Positions 6,726-13,930 of a stretch of DNA of 13,930 bases are shown in pieces. Under the pieces are notes generated by a model. That model did no database searches and was not told the origin of the DNA. It was given only the letters and a program-made list of their open reading frames with translations. The first letter of the stretch is position 1, and the number at the start of each line of letters is the position of its first letter. A program made the position numbers and the translations under genes. The stretch lies in assembly GCA_902490355.1 (NCBI GenBank), contig CABUDN010000061.1, forward strand, positions 1 through 13,930. Direction: 5' to 3'. This DNA comes from an uncultured Oscillibacter sp. (GTDB lineage: Bacteria; Bacillota; Clostridia; Oscillospirales; Oscillospiraceae).

Positions 6726-7547
6726 TCAGTCAAACACCAGACTCTTTACCATCGCAAACGCCTCCCGCAGGAAGTAATTGACCTCCAAATGAAGCCAGGG
6801 CAGCGGGGCCGGAACTCCCACGGTATGGCCGTATCCCTGTTTTTGGGCAATCAGCCGCGCCCGCGCGATGTGAAAGTCGTTGGTTACCACCGCCACAGTA
6901 GCCTGGGCGGGATCCACCCCTACCTGCTCCAGCTTTTCCCAGGAAAGGAAAAAATTCTCCGATGTATTGCCGGCATGCTCCTCCAGGATCAGCCTCTGGG
7001 GATCCGCCCCATGCTCTGTGAGATAGGCATACATGCAAGCCGCCTCTGTGATCTCCTCGCCATAGCCCTGGCCGCCGGTTAAAATCACCGGAATCTCCGG
7101 CCAGCGCTCCAGGTAATCCAGGGCCGCATCCAGCCGGGTGCACAGGGAGAGCGACGGCTCCGTGCCGTTGACTCCGGCTCCCAGCACAATCACTGCATCG
7201 GCAGGCAGGGCCGTCATAGTGGGCCGGCTCTGGTTGAGAACATAACACTCAATCATCGCCAGGGGAATCAGCACCGCTGCCACTGCTCCGCGGAAGATCC
7301 GCTTCCACAGCCGGCCCCGGCGGGAGATCGCGGCCCACTTCCCCAGCAGCAGATCCGTCACCAGCAGCGCCGCCGCACCCAGCAGCAAAAACCCGGAAAA
7401 GCGCATTCCCAAAGAGCGGATCAAAACCAGCAGCAAACCCAGCAGTGCGGCCGCTGCCGCCAGCCAAGGGATCGCCTGCCCGAACCTGCGGCCCCGATAG
7501 GACGACACCTCAGGCACGGAGGGTCGTTTAGCCCTCTGCCTCCTCAC
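6726..7547 (-). CDS. YdcF/SanA/ElyC-like DUF218 membrane protein
   Basis: Two or three hydrophobic segments at the N-terminus (IPWLAAAAALLGLLLVLI, then FLLLGAAALLVTDLLLG, then GAVAAVLIPLAMIECYVL) are followed by a DUF218 domain. The domain is marked by VIVLGAGVNG, VILTGGQGYGEEITEA, HAGNTSENF and VTNDFHIARA. Relatives SanA and ElyC act in envelope integrity and undecaprenyl-phosphate-linked glycan metabolism, which suits the neighbouring ddl and murF. The start is uncertain. I chose GTG at 7545-7547, which has AGGTGG 10 bases upstream and leaves a 20-base overlap with the ABC-F gene. An ATG at 7575-7577 would add 10 residues but has no ribosome site. The biochemical function of the family is not settled. 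Confidence 0.85.
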   Translation of the reverse strand: MRRQRAKRPSVPEVSSYRGRRFGQAIPWLAAAAALLGLLLVLIRSLGMRFSGFLLLGAAALLVTDLLLGKWAAISRRGRLWKRIFRGAVAAVLIPLAMIECYVLNQSRPTMTALPADAVIVLGAGVNGTEPSLSLCTRLDAALDYLERWPEIPVILTGGQGYGEEITEAACMYAYLTEHGADPQRLILEEHAGNTSENFFLSWEKLEQVGVDPAQATVAVVTNDFHIARARLIAQKQGYGHTVGVPAPLPWLHLEVNYFLREAFAMVKSLVFD

Positions 7548-9429
7548 TGAGCTGCTCCCACCTTTCATACAACGCATCCAGTTCTGCCTGAGCGGCCTCT
7601 TTCTCCTTCACCAGCTCATTGAGCTTTTCATAATCACAGGCAGCGGCCTCCATTTGGGCATCCAGACCCGCAATGGCCTCCTCCGCCTTGGAAATCTCCC
7701 GCTCACAGATGGTCAGCTGGCGCCGCGCGGCCTGCTGGGCCTTGTTGCCGCGGACCGGGCGCTCTGTCACGTGTTTTTCCTTCACAGGCTTTTGCGCTTC
7801 CTGCTTTTCCGCCTCTTCCTGGGCTTTCATCTGGCGATACTGAGCAAAGCCCATGGGATAATCCGTAATGGTCTGATCCGACAGCTCCCAAATCCGGGTT
7901 GCAAAGCGGTTGATAAAGTACCGGTCGTGGGAGACGAAGAGCAGCGTACCGTCGTAGGCTTCCACCGCCTCCTCAATCCACTCCCGGGAATCGATATCCA
8001 GATGGTTGGTAGGCTCGTCCAGGATCAGGAAGTTGATCTCATCGTCCATCAGCATGCAAAGCCGCAGGCGGCTCTGCTCCCCGCCGGAGAGCACCGACAC
8101 CGGCTTGAGGACATCCTCGCCCCGGAAATCATATGCCGCCAGGCGGTTGCGGGCACTCTGGGCGGACAGGCCCTTTTTGGCCGCCATCATGTTCTCCACC
8201 AGGTTCCAGTCCGGGTGGTCAAAGTGGATGATCTGCGGCAGGTATGCCATGCGCACCTGGGGTCCCAGCCGGATCCGTCCGTCGTCGGGATACAGCTCCC
8301 CCACGATCATCTTAATCAAGGTGGACTTTCCGGTGCCGTTATCGCCGATCAGGGCAATACGCTCGCCGCCTTCCACCTTCAGGCTGATGCCGTCAAAAAG
8401 ATGCTTGTCTCCATAGGACTTGGAAAGACTGCGCAGGCCCAGCACCTCATCGCCGTGAAACTCCGCAGAAGTAAACCGGGCGTCCATTTTCCGGGCCTTG
8501 GTGGGCTTGGAAGTCGTGCGCATCCGCTCAATGCGCTTTTCCATGGAGATGGCCCGGCGGTAGGTCTTGTCCATTCCCTGGAACGCCCACACCCGCAGCT
8601 GTTCGGCAGCCTTTTCCAGCTGCTGAATCTTGGCCTGCTCCTTTTCATACTGCTTCATCCGCTCCTGGAAGCGCCGTTCCTTTTCCACGGCATAGAAGCT
8701 GTAATTTCCGCTGTAAAACTCCGCCTTGCCGTCCTGAATCTCAATGACCCGGGTCACGATCCGGTCCAGGAAATAGCGGTCATGGGAGATGGTCACCACC
8801 GTTCCCCGGAAGGAGCGGACATACTCCTCCAGCCACTCCGTGGCGTGGAGGTCCAGGTGGTTGGTAGGCTCGTCCAGCAGCAGGATATCCGTATCCTCCA
8901 GAATGAGCCGTCCCAGGTTCACCCGGGTCTTTTCTCCGCCGGAAAGGCTGTCGAACAGCTGGCGGCGCATCTCATCCGAAATGGACAGGCCCCGGGCGAT
9001 CTTGTTCACCGCCACATCCGTATCGTATCCGCCGAAGACCTCGAATTTCTCACTCAGGGCGCCGTAGCGCTTGAGAATCCGTTCATCGCTCTCTCCCGCG
9101 GCCATCCGGGCGGTCAGGGACTCCATCTCCTCCGCCAAGGCGTGAAGCCGGGCAAAGGCGGAGCGCAGCACATCCTCCACGGTATACCCTGCGGGATAGA
9201 CCGGAATCTGGGAAATCAGCCCCACCCGGCGGCCCTGGCCCACAGTGACCTGGCCCTCGTCATAATCCAGCTCACCGGTCAATATCTTGAACAATGTGGT
9301 CTTTCCGGCGCCGTTGCGCCCCAGAAGGCCCACCCGTTCCCCCTGGTCAATCTGAAAGGTCAGTCCATCCAGAACATTGTGTCCCACCTCAAAGGATTTG
9401 ACCAGGTTGTCTACCTGTATTTCAATCAT
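7528..9429 (-). CDS. ABC-F family ATPase (YdiF-like translation factor)
   Basis: A soluble protein of 633 residues with two ABC cassettes and no membrane segments. Cassette 1: Walker A GRNGAGKTT (37-45), signature SLSGGEKTR (161-169), Walker B LLLDEPTNHLD with E187. Cassette 2: Walker A GDNGTGKST (362-370), signature VLSGGEQSR (446-454), Walker B LILDEPTNHLD with E472. Between them (about 245-325) is the charged P-site-tRNA-interacting linker, and the end (about 530-633) is a basic then coiled-coil extension. ABC-F proteins bind the ribosomal E site and relieve stalling or give antibiotic protection. Length and the C-terminal coiled coil fit YdiF-type housekeeping members better than short-tailed resistance types, though resistance cannot be excluded. 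Its ATG overlaps the murF stop (8-base overlap at 9422-9429) with only a weak ribosome site, so it probably relies on coupling to murF. Confidence 0.95.
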   Translation of the reverse strand: MIEIQVDNLVKSFEVGHNVLDGLTFQIDQGERVGLLGRNGAGKTTLFKILTGELDYDEGQVTVGQGRRVGLISQIPVYPAGYTVEDVLRSAFARLHALAEEMESLTARMAAGESDERILKRYGALSEKFEVFGGYDTDVAVNKIARGLSISDEMRRQLFDSLSGGEKTRVNLGRLILEDTDILLLDEPTNHLDLHATEWLEEYVRSFRGTVVTISHDRYFLDRIVTRVIEIQDGKAEFYSGNYSFYAVEKERRFQERMKQYEKEQAKIQQLEKAAEQLRVWAFQGMDKTYRRAISMEKRIERMRTTSKPTKARKMDARFTSAEFHGDEVLGLRSLSKSYGDKHLFDGISLKVEGGERIALIGDNGTGKSTLIKMIVGELYPDDGRIRLGPQVRMAYLPQIIHFDHPDWNLVENMMAAKKGLSAQSARNRLAAYDFRGEDVLKPVSVLSGGEQSRLRLCMLMDDEINFLILDEPTNHLDIDSREWIEEAVEAYDGTLLFVSHDRYFINRFATRIWELSDQTITDYPMGFAQYRQMKAQEEAEKQEAQKPVKEKHVTERPVRGNKAQQAARRQLTICEREISKAEEAIAGLDAQMEAAACDYEKLNELVKEKEAAQAELDALYERWEQLSEEAEG

Positions 9430-10798
9430 AGCTCTTTCTCAACTCTTCCACCAGTGCGCCAAAATGCATGGAATGAGACGCCTTGACCAGCATGGCCGTG
9501 TTGGGTCCCAGCTGCTCCCGCAGCTCCGAAAGGGCCTCCTCCTTCGTTGCAAAATGCAGCACCTCACCGCCGCTCTGAGCGGTTCCGTCGGCAATCTTGG
9601 CGGCCTTGGTTCCAATGGCCACCACAAAGTCCACGCCCAGCATCGCTGCCAGGGCACCCATGTTATAGTGGGCCTGCTCCGTCAGATCGCCCAGCTCACC
9701 CATATCGCCCAGCACCGCGACCTTCCGGTCACAGTCCGTCTTGGCCAGGACTTCCAGCGCCGCCGTCACAGACTGGGGATTGGCATTGTAGCAGTCGTCC
9801 AGAATCATCCGGCCCTCGGGCAGCCGGATCACCCGCATCCGGGATCCGGCGGGCTCATACTGGCCCACGCCCCGAATGATCTCCTCCCGGCTCAGTCCCA
9901 GCTCTTCTCCCACTGCCACGGCAATGGAGGCAGAATAGGCCATATAGGCCCCCGGCGCCGGAATGGACAGGGCATAGCTGTCCCGCGCCGTCACCACGGT
10001 ACAGGTGATGCCCTCCACACCGTGGTCCGCAATCTCCGTGATCCGGACATCGCAGTGGGCCGACTGGCCGCATCGCACGATGCGGAAGTCCCCTGCCTCC
10101 ACGGTATTGAGCAGGGCGTCATCTCCATTGAGCACGGCCAGTCCTCCCGACCGGAGATGCTGGAAGATTTCACACTTGGCCTGGAGAATCCCCTCCCGGC
10201 TGCCCAAAAACTCGATGTGGGCGTCGCCGATGTTGGAGATCACCGCCACATCCGGACGCACCATGGCGCCCAGATATTCAATCTCACCGAAGTGGTTCAT
10301 GCCGGTCTCGATCACCGCCGCCTGATGCTCCGGCCCCAGGCCCAGCAGAGTCAGAGGAGTTCCGATATCGTTATTATAATTCTCAGGCGTTTTCAGCACC
10401 CGGAATTTTGCCCCCAGCGTGGACGCCACAATTTCCTTTGTGGTGGTCTTGCCCACGCTGCCGGTAATCTGAACAAAGGGAATCCGGAATTTGTCCCGGT
10501 ACGCAGAAGCCAGAGCCCGGAATGCCAGGCGGGTATCGTCCACCTTGATATAAAACTTATCCGGGCGCAGGTCCCGGGGGAGCTTGGCGCACAGGCAGCC
10601 GGCAGCCCCGGCCGCCAGAGCGGTGTCGATGAAGTCATGACCGTCAAACTTCTCCCCCACCCAGGGCAAAAACAAACATCCCGGGGTGATCTTACGGCTG
10701 TCGGTGCACACGCAGGTGATTTCCGGTACATCCGGCATGGGATTCCACCAGATTCCGCCTACGGCGGCGGTAATCTCCTGAACTGTCATGGGCTGCAT
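9422..10798 (-). CDS. murF: UDP-N-acetylmuramoyl-tripeptide--D-alanyl-D-alanine ligase
   Basis: Adds the D-Ala-D-Ala dipeptide to UDP-MurNAc-tripeptide in the last cytoplasmic step of peptidoglycan precursor synthesis. The 458 residues show the three Mur-ligase domains: an N-terminal UDP-binding part with TDSRKITPGCLFLP (32-45), the ATP domain with ITGSVGKTTTKE (111-122), IETGMNHFGEIEYL and SNIGDAHIEFLGS, and a C-terminal domain with LDDCYNANPQS and GDMGELGD. AGGAG lies 8 bases before the ATG at 10796-10798. The ddl stop codon sits one base before this start (TGA T ATG), so ddl supplies the dipeptide and murF uses it from a coupled pair. A second in-frame ATG three codons later is possible but lies further from the ribosome site. 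Confidence 0.96.
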   Translation of the reverse strand: MQPMTVQEITAAVGGIWWNPMPDVPEITCVCTDSRKITPGCLFLPWVGEKFDGHDFIDTALAAGAAGCLCAKLPRDLRPDKFYIKVDDTRLAFRALASAYRDKFRIPFVQITGSVGKTTTKEIVASTLGAKFRVLKTPENYNNDIGTPLTLLGLGPEHQAAVIETGMNHFGEIEYLGAMVRPDVAVISNIGDAHIEFLGSREGILQAKCEIFQHLRSGGLAVLNGDDALLNTVEAGDFRIVRCGQSAHCDVRITEIADHGVEGITCTVVTARDSYALSIPAPGAYMAYSASIAVAVGEELGLSREEIIRGVGQYEPAGSRMRVIRLPEGRMILDDCYNANPQSVTAALEVLAKTDCDRKVAVLGDMGELGDLTEQAHYNMGALAAMLGVDFVVAIGTKAAKIADGTAQSGGEVLHFATKEEALSELREQLGPNTAMLVKASHSMHFGALVEELRKSYD

Positions 10799-10799
10799 A

Positions 10800-11855
10800 T
10801 CACGTTCTCCTCTTCAAACAGTAAGACTGCTGCACGATCTCCTCACACAGCGCGTTATAGCTCATCCCCACAGCGGCGGCCTCCTTGGGCACCAGGCTGG
10901 CCGAGGTCATCCCCGGCAGGGAGTTGACCTCCAGGCACCAGAAATGCCCATCTGCATCCATCAAAAAGTCCGTCCGGGAATAGACTTCCAGTCCCAGAGT
11001 ATGATGCAGCCGCAGTGCAATGTCCCCCATGGCCGCCTGCTGTTCCGGTGTGATGGGCGCCGGGCACAGCTCCCGGGCACCGCCGGTCTGATATTTGGCC
11101 GCGTAGTCGAACTCTTTTTCCGCGGGCAGAATCTCCACCGCGGGAAGCGCCCGCTCGCCCAGCACGCCTACGGTCAGCTCCCGGCCATAGATTCGCTCTT
11201 CCCAGAGCACTTTTCCATGATAACCCAGTACCTGCTCCAAAGCAGAGCGCAGCGCCGCCCGGTCCTCCGGCAAAAATACACCCAGAGACGACCCGCCCGT
11301 GGCGGTCTTGATGACACAGGGCATGGGCAGTTCCCCGGCCAGACGGTCCACATCCTCCGGTCCGTATTCCAGCAGCTTCCACTTGGGCGTCGGGATTCCG
11401 GCGCTGTCCATCATCCGCTTGGTCATCACCTTGTCCATGGCCAGTCCCGAGGCCAGATACCCGCTGCCGGTATAACGAATTCCCAGCAGGTCAAAGGTGG
11501 CCTGGACCCGGCCGTCCTCACCGTCCTGGCCGTGGAGCCCCAGGAACACTATGTCCGACAGGGCGCACAGCTCCAGCACGTTGGGGCCAAAAAGCCGGTC
11601 GCTGGAATCCTTCCGGCTGGATCGCACCGCCTCCAGATCCGGCGCTTCCACGCCGATGCTGGCATCGGGGCACAGTCCGTCCGGTGCGTCAAACAGCGTC
11701 TCCAGATTCTCCGGAGCATGCTCCAGTCCCAAAAACAAGTCCACCAGCACAGCACGGTGGCCGTTTTCCCGCAGAGCGCGGCATACCGACGTCCCCGTCA
11801 CCAGAGACACCGCCCGCTCCGTGGACAGTCCGCCTGCCAATACAACGATCTTCAT
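10800..11855 (-). CDS. ddl: D-alanine--D-alanine ligase
   Basis: Joins two D-alanines using ATP, making the dipeptide MurF attaches. The ATP-grasp protein is 351 residues. Motifs: AGGLSTERAVSL with E13 (first D-Ala site), HGQDGEDGRVQ (108-118), IKTATGGSSLGVF (182-194), WEERIYGRELTVGVL, and the metal site RTDFLMDADG with D296 and LEVNSLPGMTS with E309 and N311. The omega-loop contains K254-Y255 (AAKYQTGG). Tyrosine there is typical of D-Ala-D-Ala ligases, whereas VanA-type D-lactate ligases have histidine, so vancomycin-type resistance is not suggested. The start at 11853-11855 has AAAGGGA about 9 bases upstream. It is the first gene of the eight-gene run. Confidence 0.95.
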   Translation of the reverse strand: MKIVVLAGGLSTERAVSLVTGTSVCRALRENGHRAVLVDLFLGLEHAPENLETLFDAPDGLCPDASIGVEAPDLEAVRSSRKDSSDRLFGPNVLELCALSDIVFLGLHGQDGEDGRVQATFDLLGIRYTGSGYLASGLAMDKVMTKRMMDSAGIPTPKWKLLEYGPEDVDRLAGELPMPCVIKTATGGSSLGVFLPEDRAALRSALEQVLGYHGKVLWEERIYGRELTVGVLGERALPAVEILPAEKEFDYAAKYQTGGARELCPAPITPEQQAAMGDIALRLHHTLGLEVYSRTDFLMDADGHFWCLEVNSLPGMTSASLVPKEAAAVGMSYNALCEEIVQQSYCLKRRT

Positions 11856-11880
11856 GGATTCTGATCCCTTTCCCGCGATA

Positions 11881-11898
11881 TGAGCACATTGAGCACAT
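11881..11898. repeat. Tandem 9-bp direct repeat in the ddl leader
   Basis: Two perfect, abutting copies of TGAGCACAT (11881-11889 and 11890-11898), about 26 to 43 bases upstream of the ddl start codon and downstream of a candidate -10 box. A third AGCACA core occurs at 11941-11946 near the expected -35 position. The layout resembles a repressor or activator binding site, but no regulator is identified. Confidence 0.6.
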
Positions 11899-11920
11899 GA
11901 TATATGCGCATACCGATTCT

Positions 11921-11926
11921 ATTATA
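11921..11926 (-). promoter_or_regulatory. Candidate -10 box for the ddl operon
   Basis: A perfect TATAAT on the minus strand, in the 179-base gap between the SLH gene and ddl and downstream of the SLH terminator. Transcription would start near 11914 with a leader of about 60 bases. The -35 region is poor (GTTTGT at 17-base spacing), so an activator may be needed. Some promoter is expected here because the preceding gene ends in a strong terminator. Confidence 0.45.
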
Positions 11927-11978
11927 ATCTGAATCAGTTTAGCACAAACCCGTGTGGAATACAACCGGAAAAGCAAAA

Positions 11979-12022
11979 GCCAGTCCTCCGAAAAAGCGCA
12001 GACGCTTTTTCAAAGGACTGGC
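11979..12022 (-). terminator. Intrinsic terminator after the SLH gene
   Basis: A long stem: GCCAGTCCT (11979-11987) pairs with AGGACTGGC (12014-12022). After a 2x2 mismatch, GAAAAAGCG pairs with CGCTTTTTC around the loop CAGA. Read on the minus strand it begins 13 bases after the SLH stop codon and is followed by TTTTGCTTTTCC, an interrupted T-run. It separates the SLH gene from the ddl operon. Confidence 0.85.
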
Positions 12023-12034
12023 CAAATCCACCAA

Positions 12035-13015
12035 TCAGCCCAGCCAGTCAAACCATCCGCCGGATGGTTCCCCTTCCAGCAATGTTCTGGCAGCCGAGAG
12101 CATCTGGGCAGCATCCGCCCGGGTCACAGCCTCCTCCATGGCATCGCTGCCGAAGCTTCCGGCTGAGAGCACATTCAACGCCTCCATGTTTCCCACCGCC
12201 TGTGCCGCCCAGGTGGGCACCGCCTGCCGGTCTGCATACCATACCGTCAGGTCCACATCTCCGGCATCCAGCACCCGGTCCAGCATGGTGGCCGCCTCAT
12301 TGAACGTAATGGCATCCGCACCGCGGAATGCCGCACCCTCCTCCGTGGTGCTGCCCTGAACCACACCGTCAGCCACGCCGGCAGCGGCATACGCCTTGGC
12401 CCAGGCCGGAATTCCCTCATCATCGCAGAATCCGGTCATGGTAACCTCTGTGACCTCCCGGCCCGCGGTCTCCAGCACCATCGCCAAAAACTCTTCCCGG
12501 GAGACCGTACGGTCCGGCTCAAAGTAATACTGTCCTCCGATCTGGGCGCCGGTAAAGATCCCGGCCTCCGCCAGATCCTGTGCGGCTACCGCGGCAGCGG
12601 AGCCTTCCGTATCGGCATAGGTGACGCCGGACTTGACCTTCTCAATGGTCACGGTCACCGTAGCGGGCACTGACACATGCCCCGCGCTGTCCGTAGCCGT
12701 GTAGGTGAAGCGGTCACCGCCGGTGGCGCCCTCCTCCGGCGTGTAGGTGAAATTGGCCCCGTCCACCTCTACGGTTCCCTTGCCGGGGGCCTCTTCCACA
12801 GCGTAGGTGATGTCGTCCCCCTCTCCGTCACTGGCCAGGAACTGCGCCTGGTACGGGATGCCCCGGTACGTGCGGATCTGGAGATCCTGGGCCACCGGCG
12901 CTCCCTCCTCCGGCACGGTGTCCGTCTTCTTTCCGAACAATGCCGCGGCACTGGAACTCAGTGCCGCCACCGCCAGCATCAGTGCGGCGGCACGCTTGAT
13001 GGATTCCTGTTTCAC
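12035..13015 (-). CDS. Secreted protein with Ig-like domain and three S-layer-homology repeats
   Basis: A 326-residue exported protein. Residues 1-26 form a signal peptide: KQESIKR, then the hydrophobic AAALMLAVAALSSSAAA. Residues about 38-126 are a bacterial Ig/cadherin-like domain (SDGEGDDITYAV, NFTYTPEEGATGGDRFTYTA, VPATVTVTI). Residues about 129-316 hold three SLH-type repeats, visible by VSREEFLAMV, ITFNEAATML and VTRADAAQML; these usually bind pyruvylated secondary wall polymer. The protein is small for an S-layer protein, so an envelope accessory or anchor role is more likely. The start codon is GTG (13013-13015), with AGGAGG (13025-13030) 9 bases upstream. It is monocistronic: rodA's terminator lies before it and its own after it. 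Exact function is unknown. Confidence 0.88.
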   Translation of the reverse strand: MKQESIKRAAALMLAVAALSSSAAALFGKKTDTVPEEGAPVAQDLQIRTYRGIPYQAQFLASDGEGDDITYAVEEAPGKGTVEVDGANFTYTPEEGATGGDRFTYTATDSAGHVSVPATVTVTIEKVKSGVTYADTEGSAAAVAAQDLAEAGIFTGAQIGGQYYFEPDRTVSREEFLAMVLETAGREVTEVTMTGFCDDEGIPAWAKAYAAAGVADGVVQGSTTEEGAAFRGADAITFNEAATMLDRVLDAGDVDLTVWYADRQAVPTWAAQAVGNMEALNVLSAGSFGSDAMEEAVTRADAAQMLSAARTLLEGEPSGGWFDWLG

Positions 13016-13025
13016 GGTGATGAAC

Positions 13026-13049
13026 CTCCTGTATCATTTGGTACAGGAG
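13026..13049 (-). promoter_or_regulatory. Perfect 8-bp inverted repeat covering the SLH gene ribosome site
   Basis: CTCCTGTA (13026-13033) and TACAGGAG (13042-13049) are exact reverse complements around an 8-base loop. In the minus-strand RNA the 3' arm TACAGGAG contains most of the AGGAGG Shine-Dalgarno sequence of the GTG-started SLH gene. It could be an RNA hairpin that hides the ribosome site, or the palindromic DNA site of a dimeric regulator. There is no T-run, so it is not a terminator. Confidence 0.5.
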
Positions 13050-13079
13050 TAGTTTTCATCCTTCTGTGTGGAATTATGC

Positions 13080-13113
13080 AAAAAAAGGTCTGCTCCGCAT
13101 CAGCGGAGCAGAC
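13080..13113 (-). terminator. Intrinsic terminator of the rodA-like gene, overlapping its stop codon
   Basis: GTCTGCTCCGC (13088-13098) and GCGGAGCAGAC (13103-13113) form a perfect 11-bp stem with loop ATCA. On the minus strand it is followed by CC and then seven T (13080-13086), a textbook terminator. The TGA stop (13100-13102) is in the loop and the last codons (R-L-L-R) form one arm. Between this element and the SLH start no good promoter is evident; a CATAAT just after the T-run is the only -10-like match. Confidence 0.92.
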
Positions 13114-13930
13114 GGGCCGTTCTGCGCATCGAGGGCGAACGTTTCTTGATTCCGGACACCACACCCATGGCCGCAAACAATGTCACCAGGGAAGAACCGC
13201 CATAGCTGAAAAACGGCAGGGTAATTCCGATGACCGGCATGACAAACAGGCACATGCCCACATTGATCATGGTTTGGAAAAGCAGCATGGAGGCCATTCC
13301 CACGCAGACATAGCAGTGGAACGGGGTCTGGGCGTTTTTCGCCACCAGGAGCACCCGGATAATGATGGCCGTCAGCAGCAGCAAAATTGCCACGCAGCCC
13401 ACCATGCCCAGTTCTTCTCCCGCCACGGAGAAGATAAAATCCGTCCACCGGGCAGGCAGGGACGTGCCGTAGCCACTCTGGGTCTGCGTACCGTTGAGAT
13501 ATCCCTGTCCAAACACGCCTCCGGATCCCAGGGTGAGCAGGCTGCGGGTCTGCTGCCAGCCCGCGTCCAGCGGCTCATAAGAATGGTCGAACAGCACGAT
13601 GAAGCGGTCTTTCATATAGCTGGGCATCAAATCCAGGTTCCAGGCCGCAATCACCGCCGCGGCACCGCCGCCCAGCAGCAGGGCAAACCACCGCAGGGCA
13701 AAGCCCGCCACAAAGGCCATGCAGATGAAAATAAACAGGAACACCAGCCCGTTTCCCATATCGCCGGAGACGACAAAATAAAGTCCGCAAAGGCCAAAGG
13801 CGTGAGCTGCCGTGAACATGGCGGAATGGAAGGAGCGCAGGTCCCGTTTCTCTTCCCGCAGCCAGGCAATCTGCCAGGCCAACAGCAGCACAAAGGTAAT
13901 CTTCACCACCTCTGCCGGTCCCACACTGAC
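13100..13930 (-). CDS. RodA/FtsW-family (SEDS) peptidoglycan polymerase, C-terminal part
   Basis: The frame is open to the window edge, so the N-terminus is missing; 276 residues remain. SEDS proteins are membrane glycosyltransferases that polymerise lipid II with a partner class B penicillin-binding protein. Visible: GPAEVVKITFVLLLAW (compare QPSE.KI in relatives), several membrane segments (DMGNGLVFLFIFICMAFVAG, CVAILLLLTAIIIRVLLV), the extracellular loop with SLLTLGSGGVFGQGYLNGTQ and WTDFIFSVAGEELGMVG, where the Asp of TDFIF corresponds to the catalytic aspartate, and the family signature VIGITLPFFSYGGSSLVTL. NGTQTQ resembles the NGTQ/HGTQSQ of RodA more than FtsW, favouring the elongation enzyme, but FtsW or SpoVE cannot be excluded from a fragment. 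It fits the wall-synthesis genes downstream. Confidence 0.92.
   Translation of the reverse strand, partial: VSVGPAEVVKITFVLLLAWQIAWLREEKRDLRSFHSAMFTAAHAFGLCGLYFVVSGDMGNGLVFLFIFICMAFVAGFALRWFALLLGGGAAAVIAAWNLDLMPSYMKDRFIVLFDHSYEPLDAGWQQTRSLLTLGSGGVFGQGYLNGTQTQSGYGTSLPARWTDFIFSVAGEELGMVGCVAILLLLTAIIIRVLLVAKNAQTPFHCYVCVGMASMLLFQTMINVGMCLFVMPVIGITLPFFSYGGSSLVTLFAAMGVVSGIKKRSPSMRRTARLLR

Noticed and set aside
7519..7536. Small GAGGG/CCCTC inverted repeat around the ABC-F stop codon
   Set aside because: Only 5 bp with an 8-base loop and no T-run; it lies inside the start region of the DUF218 gene, so it is not a credible terminator.
7654..10927. Long plus-strand frames opposite the ABC-F and murF genes (7654-9486 and 9377-10927)
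   Set aside because: Same antisense shadow effect; the minus-strand frames carry complete, recognisable motifs and ribosome sites.
10800..11855. Possible vancomycin-resistance type ligase (VanA/VanG-like)
   Set aside because: The omega-loop has Lys-Tyr as in D-Ala-D-Ala ligases, the gene is coupled to murF, and no vanH, vanX, vanT or vanRS genes are nearby.

Overview
The window looks like chromosomal core sequence from a GC-rich, low-oxygen Firmicute, most likely a gut clostridium of the Oscillospiraceae (Flavonifractor / Oscillibacter / Lawsonibacter-like). This is inferred from clear Shine-Dalgarno sequences, an S-layer-homology envelope protein, PheB/UPF0735 next to homoserine dehydrogenase, and strong G/C-ending codon preference. 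No marker gene here fixes the species. All twelve genes lie on the minus strand, so transcription runs from high to low coordinates. There are no RNA genes, insertion sequences, CRISPR arrays or phage genes, and no gene-free stretch over 300 bases.

Layout in the direction of transcription. (1) 13930-13100: the C-terminal part of a RodA/FtsW-family glycan polymerase, ending in a strong intrinsic terminator whose loop contains the stop codon. (2) 13015-12035: a secreted protein with one Ig-like domain and three S-layer-homology repeats, started by GTG, with its own terminator. (3) 11855-1965: a tightly packed run of eight genes: ddl, murF, an ABC-F ATPase, a DUF218/YdcF membrane protein, a flavodoxin-like protein, prfA, a TsaC/Sua5-CoaE fusion and an M18 aminopeptidase. 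Gaps are mostly under 45 bases or are overlaps, and the run ends at a perfect 12-bp terminator stem. (4) 1760-1: a promoter followed by pheB (ACT protein), hom and the first codons of lysC, which make or regulate the aspartate-family amino acid pathway.

How the genes work together. ddl and murF make D-Ala-D-Ala and join it to UDP-MurNAc-tripeptide. RodA polymerises the finished lipid II, and the SLH protein would sit on the resulting wall. Aspartokinase and homoserine dehydrogenase control flow from aspartate towards lysine/diaminopimelate (also a wall precursor), threonine and methionine. prfA, the tsaC domain and the ABC-F protein concern translation; the coaE domain finishes coenzyme A.

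Most of the window is ordinary housekeeping DNA, and I see no evidence of a wholly new system. The points most worth a second look are the TsaC-CoaE fusion with a diverged kinase half, a homoserine dehydrogenase whose ACT domain looks shortened beside a separate ACT protein, and two inverted repeats that overlap Shine-Dalgarno sequences (SLH gene and prfA).
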